Shown piece by piece: positions 1 through 12,200 of a DNA stretch of 64,000 bases (the stretch's first letter is position 1; each line of letters begins with the position of its first letter). Made by a program: the position numbers and the translations under genes. The notes under the pieces were generated by a model. It was not told the DNA's origin. It was given only the letters and a program-made list of their open reading frames with translations, and ran no database searches. Origin of the DNA: Dreissena polymorpha (lineage: Eukaryota > Mollusca > Bivalvia > Myida > Dreissenidae); NCBI RefSeq assembly GCF_020536995.1, contig NC_068357.1, forward strand, positions 72,219,468 through 72,283,467, given 5' to 3'.

Positions 1-293
1 AATTATATCTTAGCTTGTTGTATTTTATTTATTTCTTTTATTATTTTTTTTTAATATGTTGTTAAAAACTACGTTTAACCGTAGTACTTTGGTTGAATAG
101 CGTTTGAATTTGATGGAGATATAATTGAAAAACATGATCTGAGTTTCAACCTTTGGCAATAAGTGTGACCTAAAGAATTTTTAATAGTAACTTTTTCAAG
201 TTGATCAATTAATCATGTATTTTACTCCACATGACACAGTTTCAAACTTAACAAAACTGGTCAATGATAATTTTGTTTTGTTTGCTTGTTTAG
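1..293 (+). other. ERO1 intron, 3' part
   Basis: AT-rich intron sequence ending in a T-rich tract and the acceptor TTTAG at 289-293. No repeat or gene is recognised. Confidence 0.6.
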
Positions 294-3200
294 CAAGGAA
301 AGTGAAGAAGCATTCAAAGACTGGACCAAGTACGACGATGCACAGGAGACATTCTGTGAGCTAGACGGTAGGTGTTGTCTTTGTTATGTTTACTGGACAG
401 TGTGTTATTAAACTGAGATTGTATTCGAGCTGTGACTGTAAAAAAGCAGGGTTCCCAGCCAACCTGGAAATCAGGGAAAACATGGAAAAAGATTTTCACT
501 TTTTTTAGTCTCGGAAAAATCAGGGTATTTTGGAAAAGTTCCTGAAATCAGGGAAAAATCAGGGAATTGTTGTTTGGTCAGACTTTTCCGACTTGTGTCA
601 AAAAGTCCATACAAAATTAAAACAGCAAATTGATGCCTTAAGGCATAAAGCTAATGAAGTGGAAGACAACAATATTAAGAGGCAGAAATGTGTTGTTAGT
701 AAGCTATCTGCTTCTCTGCAAAGGGTCAAGGAACTTTCTGAGTTGAATTACATTGAATTTCTCTTAATACTGATGTTCGAGGTACTGTTCAAAAATCATT
801 ATGATAAATTACATGTAAAACTTTATGAAGATTCTCTTAGTACTGTTGTTCCTGTTACAGTTTAGAAATGTTGAATTACTCAACAATATGTTCCAATTAT
901 TGTTGCTAAACAAACATTAATTGAAAATAAATAAAAAGGGGAGGAAAGGATGGCTGTGAGGGGAGATTGGAGGCCATTGCTTTAAAATTACATAAATATA
1001 ATACATGTTATTGTCTGCAATTGCTATTTATTGAGGGTGTCTAAAACAAGAAATAGGTCGAAATTTTGATCCAGGAATTTCTATTTTCCATCAGGGAAAA
1101 ATCAGGGAATTTTGTTACAAAAAGCTGGGAACCCTAAAAAGGGTTTAATTCATGTGTGTAAAGTGTGGTCCCAGATAAGCCTGTGCAGTCCACACAGGCT
1201 AATCAGGGCCAACACTTTCCGCTTTTATGGTATTTTCCGTTTACAGAAAGTCTCTTCTTAGCAAAAATCTAGTTTAGGTGGAAAGTTTCGTCCCTGATAA
1301 GCCTATGCGGACTGCACAGGCTAATCTGGGACAACCCTTTACACACTTGCATTAAACCCCCTTTTCACAGAGGGAGGCTAATTTTAAGTAAATGGTGTCA
1401 GCTTTGAGTGGAACACATAAAGCTGAAATTTTCACTTCTGCATAAATAACCTTTCCAATCTGTTATTGTGGGTACTTGTGGGTTTTTTTCATACTGAAAA
1501 CATGGATTAAAACTGATCTTTCTGAAATTGCATTTGTTGTGTAAGAACAATTAAAAATTTGAAAAAATAAACATATCTACAACTTCATAATATATGGCTT
1601 AATATGTAATAGGTTAATAATTTTATCTGAGGTACATTACAGTTTTGCATGTCTGTCATATCACTGCCGACAACACTGTATGTCTGTGATATCTATTCAG
1701 AAAAAAACTGTATTTCTGTGATATCTCAGCAGGCGACACTGTATGTCTGTGATATCAATGCAGAAAACACTGTATGTCTGTGATATCTCAGCAGACAACA
1801 CTGTTTGTCTGTGATATATATGCAGAAAACACTGTATGTCTGTGATATCTCAGCAGGCGACACTGTTTGTCTGTGATATCTGTGCTGACATCGGTGTATG
1901 TCTGTAATATCACTGCAGAAAAGACTTTATATCAGTGATATCTCAGCAGACAACACTGTATGTCTGTGATATCTCAACAGACCACACTGTATGTCTGTGT
2001 GATATTCTGCAGAAACACTGTATGTCTGTGATATCTCAGCAGATGACAATGTATGTCTGTGATATCTCTGAAGAAACACTGTATGTATGTAATATCTCAG
2101 CAGACAACATTGTATGTTCGTGATATCTCTGCAGAAACACTGTATGTTTGTGATATCAGCAGACAACACTGTATGTCTGTGATATCTCTGCAGAAACACT
2201 GTATGTTTGTGATATCTCTGCAGAAACACTGTATGTCTGTGATATCTCAGCAGACAACACTGTATTTCTGTACTATCTCTGCAAACAACACTGTATGTCT
2301 GTGATATCTCAGCAGACAACACTGTATGTCTGTGATATCTCGGCAGACAACACTGTATGTCTGTGATATCTCTGCAGAAACACTGTATGTCTGTGATATC
2401 TCTGCAGACAACACTGTATGTCTGTGATATCTCAGCAGACAACACTGTATGTATGTGATATCGCTGCAGACAACACTGTATGTATGCAATATCTCTGCAG
2501 ACAACACTGTATGTCTGATGTCTCTCTGCAGACGACACATCCCCCAACATGCAGTACGTGGACCTTCTTCTGAACCCTGAGCGGTACACAGGCTACAAGG
2601 GCGAGTCCCCACACCGTATCTGGAACAGCATCTACAAGGAAAACTGCTTCAAGTAAGGCACAGTAACTGAAGTTGGATGCAGTTTTGAGTCATCATTCAT
2701 TTATAGGGGAAGGAATTAATAAAAGTATCGCATTAACCAATTACATCCATGCAAACAAGAAGACCTAGGTACAATGAATAGATTGCTTCAATAAGACCTA
2801 GGGTCATTGAATAGATTGCTTCAATAAGACCTTGGACAGGGAATAGATTGCTTCTATAAGACCCAGGGACAATGAATAGATTGCTTCAATAAGACCTAGG
2901 GACAGCGAATAGATTGCTTCAATAAGACTTAGCTACAATTAATAGATTGCTTCAATAAGACCTAGGGTCATTGAATAGATTGCTTCAATAAGACCTGGGA
3001 CAGGGAATATATTGCTTCAATAAGACCGGAGGACAATGAATAGATTGCTTCAATAAAACCTAGGGCCATTGAATATATTGCTTCAATAAGACCTTGGACA
3101 GGGAATAGATTGCTTCAATAAGACCTAGGGACTATGAATATATTGCTGCAATAAGACCTACAGACAGTGAATAGAATGCTTCAATAAGACCTAGGGACAA

Positions 3201-6200
3201 TGAATAGATTGCTTCAATATGACCTAGGGAGAATGAATAGATTGATTCAATAAGACCTAGGGACAATCAATAGATTGGTTACACGAGGTCTTTTGACATT
3301 GAAAAGATTGCTGCAGTATGTCAATCAAAACATCAAATTCAATTTATAACGTTTATGATACATGTTTCAGACCAGCTGAGCAGAGTGGCTACAACTCCCA
3401 GTCTTTAACGGGTATGTTTGTTACCTTTGACACTGAGGCTCAAATTTACTCTTCCTATCCTTCCAAAATACATTATTTATATGCCCCCTTTCGAAGAAGA
3501 GGGTGTATATTGTTTTGCTCATGTCGGTTGGTCCGCTGTCGGTCAGTCCATCCGTCGGTCCGTCCACCAGATGGTTTACGGATTATAACTCAAGAATGCT
3601 AGGCCTAGGATCATGAAACTTCATAGGTACATTAATCATGACTGGCAGATGACCCCTATTGATTTTCAGGTCACTAGGTCAAAGGTCAAGGTCACAGTGA
3701 CTTGAAAAATTAAAATGGTTTCCGGATAATAACTCAAGAATGCTTAAGCCTAGGATCATGAAACTTACTAGGTACATAGATCATGACTGGCAGATGACCC
3801 CTATTGATTTTCAGGTCACAAGGTCAATGGTCAAGGTCACAGTCACTCGCAATAGTAAAATGGTTTTCGGATGATTACTCAAGAATGCTTACGCCTAGGA
3901 TCATGAAACTTCATAGGTACATTGATCATGACTGGCAAATGACCCCTATTGATTTTCAGGTCACTAGGTCAAAGGTCAAGGTCACAGTGACTCGAAACAG
4001 TAAAATGGTTTCCGGATGATAACTCAAGAATGCTTACGCCTAGGATCATGAAACTTCATAGGTACATTGATATTAACTTGCAGATGACCCCTACAGATTT
4101 TCAGGTCACTAGGTTAAAGGTCAAGGTCACAGTGACTCGAAATAGTAAAATGGTTTCCGGATGATAACTCAAGAATGCTTACGTCTAGGATCATGAAACT
4201 TCATAGGTACATTGATCATGACTGGCAGATGACCCCTATTAATTTTCAGGTCACTAGGTCAAAGGTCAAGGTCACAGTAATTCGAAACAGTAAAATGGTT
4301 TCCTGATGATAACTCAAGAATAATTAGGCCTAGGATAATGAAACTTCATAGGTACATCGATCATGACTGGCAGATGACCCCTATTGATTTTCAGGTCACT
4401 AGGTCAAAGGTCAAGGTTATAGTGACAAAAAACGTATTCACACAATGGCTGCCACTAAAACTGACAGCCCATATGGGGGGCTTACATTTTTTACAAACAG
4501 CCCTTGTTTACATTGGACTTGTCTTATAAAGTTGTAATCTAAAGTTGCTGGTTACTGACAACATGACAGGTAAATAAATAAACATGAATGTTTTTTAGGA
4601 ATAAAGATGACATGTTATCAAATGATGATCTATAATGAAATTATGGAAACAGTTCTGTTTCCCAAATTATACAGCGTATTTATGTGAAGGATTGAAGTTT
4701 AAATTTGAGCTGAGAGTTGCATGAAATAGACAAGACTTTTACTGCCTCTTTAGAATTACTGAAACTAAAAACTAATCTAGAAGTCTGCATGACCTAGACT
4801 TACAAAAAATCTACATTATAATGTCACTTATAAACTCTCGTGCATTTTTTATTGCGTTGAGCTTGATTTAAATAGTTTAAATGAATTAGATGATGATGTT
4901 GATGTTAGAATTGGGCTACCCGTGTTAATTGCTTGTAGAAATAGTTAAAATAGTTTTAGTACTCATAATGCTTTAACAAATAATGCTGAATATGTAGTTT
5001 ATTTGCATTTTAAATTGTTTGAAATGTAAACACAAAACTGTTTGGACATGTATTTGAGAATACACTACAATATTTAAGTGTTCAATCAGTAATTGCTGTT
5101 TTTGCATTTCTTAATTTGATGAAAATTATGTTGTAGGTCTGCTAGGTGTTTCTCTTTTACACAGAGGTGATTGAATTTTGAGATTTGTATTATATTCCTG
5201 AATTTATTCAAAAGCTATGTTTACTCCCCAATGTCTGTGAAATTTAATTTGTAGTTCATTTATTAATTTATTTTTTGGGCAAATTTATTACGGGTTACCT
5301 TATTAATTTTTCCTTGTCAGCGTATTTATCCATTCCCTTATATTTAACAATAGTTTATAATTTATATAGATACATATTATGTTACAAACCAGACCAGAAA
5401 ATTATCTGACCATGTATCTGTGTCAAATACGGGCTGTGCATTATATACATATTAGGTCAAAAGACTTTCTTATCCAGTCAGTAATATCATTACTTGTATA
5501 AATTCTGGAATATTAACTGAAAAGCACAAGGTTAATTTTACATTAAGTTTTGTTAAGCAATTTAAAGCATTCATGTAAGGAAGCAATCAGTCTCAATGGC
5601 TCATTTTCTGTCTTTAATTTGAATATGAACAAGGGCAAACACAGTCGCAGCACATATTAAAGTACCGTTCTGTCAAGGCTGGTGTATGGTGCAGTTCAAA
5701 GCATGCTTGATAATGCTATAAAGAATGGTATTCAGGAAGATATATAAATTACACAGCTTTTTACTGACAAAGCATGATATGATATGAGGTGGTAAATTTA
5801 TAAATTGAGCGACACTGTATCACACCACTCAATCTCAGTTAAAAGCAGTGTTACCAATATTTCCTGGTTTTAACTGTTATAAACATGAATTTCGCTTGTG
5901 AACTGGTGCTTGATAGCATCTGTTGCATATGTTAGTGTATATTAATTGCATAATTATGTTATATGTGTTACGTGTATGGTTATTTGATTAAAAGATATCT
6001 TTAAAATCCTTCAAGCTGTTGACTTAAAATGAATAATTTTATACACATGTACTACATCTATATACATGTTTTTTTGTTTTTTGTTAGTTTTCCAAGGTCA
6101 GTTATATTGATTAATCTGGGGTTTTCCTAATCATTCCTTACCTATTTTAATCTGGAAGCAATGGTTTGCTAGTTTGTTTGGTACATTTCACTCACATTTG

Positions 6201-9200
6201 CCATGTATTATGGACTTCCTAATTGCATATTTTTATATAAATGCAAGTTTTCTGTCATGAATGGGTATTTTGTTTGTAATTACCAGATTGCATTCAATTT
6301 ATAAACACATTTTCTTTTACCTTTTATATGTGATTAACTGTTCTTTTAAAAATGAATCCCCAAGTTTTCACTGTTGCACTGTCAGTATTTCTACCAAATA
6401 GAAATATATAAATGAATCAACTGAAATTATTTATATAACATTTATATAAAACAGTTCTGATAATGTTTTTAGCTCAACTGAGCACAACGTGCTCATGGTG
6501 AGCTTTTGTGATCGCCTTTTGTCCATCGTCCATTGTGCGACTTCAACATTTGCCTTGTTCACTCTCTAGAGGCCACATTTATCGTCCAATCTTCATGAAA
6601 TTTGGTCAGAAAATTGGTCTTAATGATATCTTGGATGAGTTCGAAAATGGTTACGTTTGCTTGAAAAACATGGCTGCCAAGGGGCGGTGCATTTTTCCTT
6701 ATATTGCTATAGTAAAATCTTGTTTACACTCTAGAGACCTCATTTATTGCCCAATCTTCATGAAATTTGGTCAGAAGATTAATACCAATAATATTTTGGA
6801 CAAGTTCGAAAATGATGCCGTTGGGTTGAAAAACATGGCCGCCAGGGGGCGGGGCATTTTTCCTATATGGCTATAGTAAAACCTTGTTAACACTCTAGAG
6901 GCTACATTTATTGTCCAATCTTCATGAAACTTGCTCAGATGATTTGTCCCAATGATATCTTGGATGAATTCAAAAATGGTAGTCTTTCCTTGAAAAACAT
7001 TGCTGCCAAGGGGCGGGGCATCTTTCCTTATATGGCTATATTAAAATCTTGTAAAAAATCTAGAGGCCACATTTATTGTCCGATCTTCATGAAACTTGGT
7101 CAGAACATTCATCCCAATTATATCTTGGACGAGTTCGAAAATGATGCCGGTTGGTTGAAAAACATGGCCGCTAGGGGACGGGGCATTTTTTCCTATATGA
7201 CTATAGTAAAACCTTGTTAAAACTCTAGTTATGTTAATTATAAAGTACTGCTTTAATGTATTCTTACAATGAAGACAATGTTAAGTTAATATCCTTCCTA
7301 TTTTGCATATTAAACTTGCAAAAATCTATAGATTCTTAAAATTAAATAACACTATTAATTCATAACCTCTTTAAAATTATTTATTATGCCCCCCTTCGAA
7401 GAAGAGGGGGTATATTGCTTTGCACATGTCGGTCTGTCAGTCCGTCCACCAGGTGGTTTCTGGATGATAACTCAAGAACGCTTGGGCCTAGGATCATGAA
7501 ACTTAATAGGAACATTGATCATGACTCCCAGATGACCCCTATTGATTTTGAGGTCACTAGGTCAAAGGTCAAGGTCATGGTGACACGAAATAGTAAAATG
7601 GTTTCCGGATGATAAGTCAAGAACGCTTATGCCTAGGATCATGAAACTTCATAGATACATTGATCGTGACTCGCAGATGACTCCTATTGATTTTCAGGTC
7701 ACTAGGTCAAAGGTCAAGGTCACGGTGACCCGAAATAGTCAAATGGTTTCCGGATGATAACTCAAGAACACTTATGCTTAGGATCATGAAACTTCATAGA
7801 TACATTGATCTTGACTTGCAGATGACCCCTATTGATTTTGAGATCACTAGGTCAAAGGTCAAGGTCACAGTGACCCGAAATAGTAAAATGGTTTCCGGAT
7901 GATAACTCAAGAACGCTTATGCCTAGGATCATGAAACTTCATAGGTACATTGATCATGACTCGCAGATGACCCCTATTGATTTTCAGGTCACTAGGTCAA
8001 AGGTCAAGGTCACGGTGACTCAACTTAGAAAAATGGTTTCCAGATGATAACTCAAAAACGCTTACGCCTAGGATTATGGGTACATTGATCACGACTTGCA
8101 GATGACCCCTATTGACTTTCAGGTCACTAGGTCAAAGGTCATGGTGACTTGACACAGTAAAATGGTTTCTGGATGATAACACAAGAAAGCTTACGCCTAG
8201 GATCATGAAACTTCATAGGTACATTGATCATGACTCGCAGATGACCCCTATTGATTTTCAGGTCGCTATGTCAAAGGTCAAGGTCACAGTGCCAAAAAAA
8301 CGTATTCACACAATGGCTGCCACTACAACTGACAGCCAATATGGGGGGGGGGGGGGGCATGCATGTTTTACAAACAGCCCTTGTTTAAGGTAGCGGTCTA
8401 TTATGATATTAAGTTTAATTTCTATTTTAAATTTCTGGTGATGGTTTTGTGATTTAAAGTTTTTATTGATTTTTGTTGCCATGGTTACTGTGGTAAATGT
8501 GCTGTTTAATTTTGATCTACTATTTTTATTTTTGCAGAAAAATCATTGGAAGGTAAATAGAAATATTTGTAGAACTTGAGTGTTTGTGCTGCATTTTATA
8601 GCAAGTATCTTTCTTTAACTTTTTCTTCCACACAGGAGCATAACTTTAACTGTGAAATATATGTTTTTATTAGAATCTTTCTTTCATATCCTAACACAAT
8701 GTATCTTCATTCTGCAAATAAATTGTGTCATCATAACCCTGATAAACTTTGTTTCACAGCTGTATGACATTTGGTGTTCGATTGTTTTCAAAAAGAAATA
8801 TCCCTTTTTGTTCTTTTTATGTGCCAGATATTTGTTCATATGGTAAGCCAGCAGTTCTTAGTGCCCTCTGGTTTGTTTGTTTCATAGTTTTGTATAGTAT
8901 AACACTACAAGTTTACACTGCTCCAACTGGTTGTTATGAGCCAACAAGCAAACTTATTTAACCCTTTACCACTTAGAAACATATTTTGATGCATTTGTAG
9001 TCCTTCAGAAAATTAAATTTAATGAAAAACCTTCCTTATTAGATTCAAGTTTTAAGGGCTTCATTGCCAACACTTAGATACTGATGAGCAGCAAACAGCG
9101 TAAAACCTGAACAGACTGCGAGTAACTCGCAGGCTGTTCTGGTTTTATGCTGTTTTTACATAGCCATTTTTACTTTGCCTCTGAGTGGGAAAGGGTTGAA

Positions 9201-12200
9201 GCCACACACCTTGAAGTGCAATACATGGCATAGTAAATTTAAGTACATGTATAAATAAAAAAACATATTTAATATATGCCAATTTGAATATATCTTGTGG
9301 TTACAAGATGGAAATCCGTCTCTTTTGTGCTTTAAAACTTAAAATAATCCAGTTTGTCGAAATGGACATATACGTCTATAAATCCTACTTTCGGTTTTAA
9401 ATGCGGTACAGTTTGAAAAATAATAAATTACTTGTTAACTAGGCTATATTTTAAATTTTATCTATCAAAATAAGAATATATCTGGTGGTTACAAGGTAGA
9501 AATCCGTTTTTTGCGTTTGAACTTAAAAATACTCACGTTGGTCGAAATGTATGTATACGTATAGAAATCCTACTTTTGGTTTTAAAATTCAAACAAAAAT
9601 TATAAATTACTTGCTAACTAGGCTAGAGATTTTATGACAAATTTGCACACTTCCAAATTGCATCTATATGTATTGATTAACATGTACTTCATTTCAAGGT
9701 GTGTGGCTTTAACAACAGAGCTCCAGATATGTTATTACATGTATTCTACCCACATCTAGACTATTATGTATCTGTTTGGCTCCAAACGGCTCTTCATGAA
9801 TTGTGCATATGTTCACAATATTTGTATCAATAAGGACGTTTGTTTTGTAAAGACTGTAGAGTTTAACAGCATTATGCTTAAATAATGATCTTCTGTATCT
9901 CTCCTTTTCTGTTGACTGCTTCTTAGGTTTGAACTGTTAGCATCTTGTTCTTCATATTTATTCTTTTTTTTTACATTGTATCAGGCATTTGAAAAATTTG
10001 ATGTACATTTGTTTTTGTTGATATTAAATGATATTTTTGTGAGATACTTTACCTAACCTAACTGTGTTAACTGTTGTTTGTATATGAAAGTCAATGGTCC
10101 ATTATTGAGTTTATATTAAAAGGACCATAAAATAGCACTGTATTGAGAGCGTGTCCACTGAGTCCTTGTTGTGGAAGAGTTCCAACATTATTTGTGCACA
10201 GGCTAATCAGAAATGACACTTTCCTCTTTTATGGAATTTTTTATGTCCCCCACTATAGTAGTGGGGGACATATTGTTTTTGCCCTGTCTGTTGGTTGGTT
10301 GTTCTGTTGGTTGGTTGGTGGGTCTGTTGGTTTGCGCCAACTTTAACATTTTGCAATAACTTTTGCTATATTGAAGATAGCAACTTCATATTTGGCATGC
10401 ATGTGTATCTCATGAAGCTGCACATTTTGAGTGGTAAAAGGTCAAGGTCATCCTTCAAGGTCAGAGGTCAAATATATGTGGCCAAAATCGCTCATTTTAT
10501 GAATTCTTTTGCAATATTGAAGATAGCAACTTCATATTTGGCATGCATGTGTATCTCATGGAGCTGCACATTTTGAGTGGTGAAAGGTCAAGGTCATCCT
10601 TCAAGGTCAGAGGTCAAATCTTTGTGGCCCAAATCGCTTATTTTATGAATACTTTTGCAATATTGAGGATAGCAACTTGATATTTGGCATGCATGTGTAT
10701 CTCATGGAGCTGCACATTTTGAGTGATGAAAGGTCAAGGTCATCCTCCAAGGTCAGAGGTCAAATATATGTGGCCCAAATTGCTTATTTTATGAATACTT
10801 TTGCAATATTGAAGATAGCAACTTGATATTTGGCATGCATGTGTATCTCATGGAGCTGCACATTTTGAGTGGTGAAAGGTCAAGGTCATCCTTCAAGGTC
10901 AAATATATGGGTCGAAATTGCTCATGTAATGTCACTTCTGCAATATTGAAGCTAGCAATTTTATATTTGAAATGCGTGTGTATCGCAAGGAGCTGCACAT
11001 TTTGAGTGGTGAAGGGTCAAGGTCAAGGCCATTTTTCAAGGTCAAACGTCATATGGGGGACATTGTGTTTCACAAACACATCTTGTTGTTTAAACAAAGT
11101 ATCTTCTAACCAAAAATGCAAACTTTTGGGAAAGTTTCATCCCTCATTAGCCTTTGCCTACTGCACTGGCTTATCTGGGTCAATACTTGATGCACATCCA
11201 TTAAGACTGGTTTTCCCAAAGAACAGCTCATTTTTTATTTTTCAAAAGCTTGGGCTTTTGTTTCTTCAACATTACCTATTAAATTTGGGCGCATTGACCC
11301 AAAAGCAAAATTAACTTTTTCATTGGTATCAGAAGTTTCGCAAAAAACTAAGTTTATAGCATGTGTTCTACAATAGAAGTAGTAAGGACAAGAATTTTTC
11401 TACTGACAATGTTTCTGGAGATTGATTGTTTGCTATAGCGGTAGTCGTCATTTACTTCTGAAATGCACTGGTAAAATAAAATAAGTGAAATAAAGTAAGG
11501 GCCCATCTGGAGCTCTGATTCTTTTATTGTGCACTAGAAGTCGATTTGTTTTAAGCTTTAATATATGATGGCTAACCAATACTTGTGAGTTTTATATACT
11601 TACATAAAGTATTGTCCAATTAGATACTAATATAGCTCCACCAGAAAAGAATCAATAAGCATCTTATTACTTTCCTTGTTCTCCGTTCTTCATTTTGATA
11701 TTTCGAGTTCACTTAAATGTGTTGTAGAAAATATAATCACCCTAGTAGCTTGTTTTTGTGCTTAAGCACAAATATTTAATTTCCTGATATTCTTCAATTA
11801 AGGTTAATAAAAATGTTTCTTATATGCCTATTACTAAACCATATAGTATAATGAAAAATACCTAGCTAATAATTGTTGATTTATCAACTGTAGGTAGTGA
11901 TCAGAATGATGACAGCTGAACAAATTTATTGACTGAATTATCATTAGTAATCTTGTTAATGGAATGCATATTGATTTCTGAATTCCATCTGCAAACATTA
12001 GGCCTATGCTATATAACAAATATTGTTAAAAATGAATATTATCATATAGTTTCTGGCAGGGATCATATTTTCCCGCAACATCAATCGGTCTGGATATAAA
12101 TGGGCAAAACGTATCCGAAAATTTATGTCCGAAATCATGACAAATTACGTTAAAATATATACCATTGATTTTGCCATTCATGAAGGTGATATAATAAATG

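Noticed and set aside
1927-2614. Overlapping frames on both strands over the 31-bp array
   Set aside because: Tandem-repeat artefacts in ERO1 intron next to a real acceptor.
1641-3315. CRISPR-like arrays of 31-33 bp
   Set aside because: Monomers are contiguous with no unique spacers and the genome is eukaryotic.
2758-3315. Fourth splice-junction-derived array in ERO1
   Set aside because: Monomers show no convincing match to either neighbouring exon edge, so it was left out of the junction-array finding.
6508-7220. Frames with [11 protein letters not shown] and similar repeats, also at 25587-26155 and 34385-37922
   Set aside because: Recurring translation of family B monomers in both orientations, without conserved frame use between copies.
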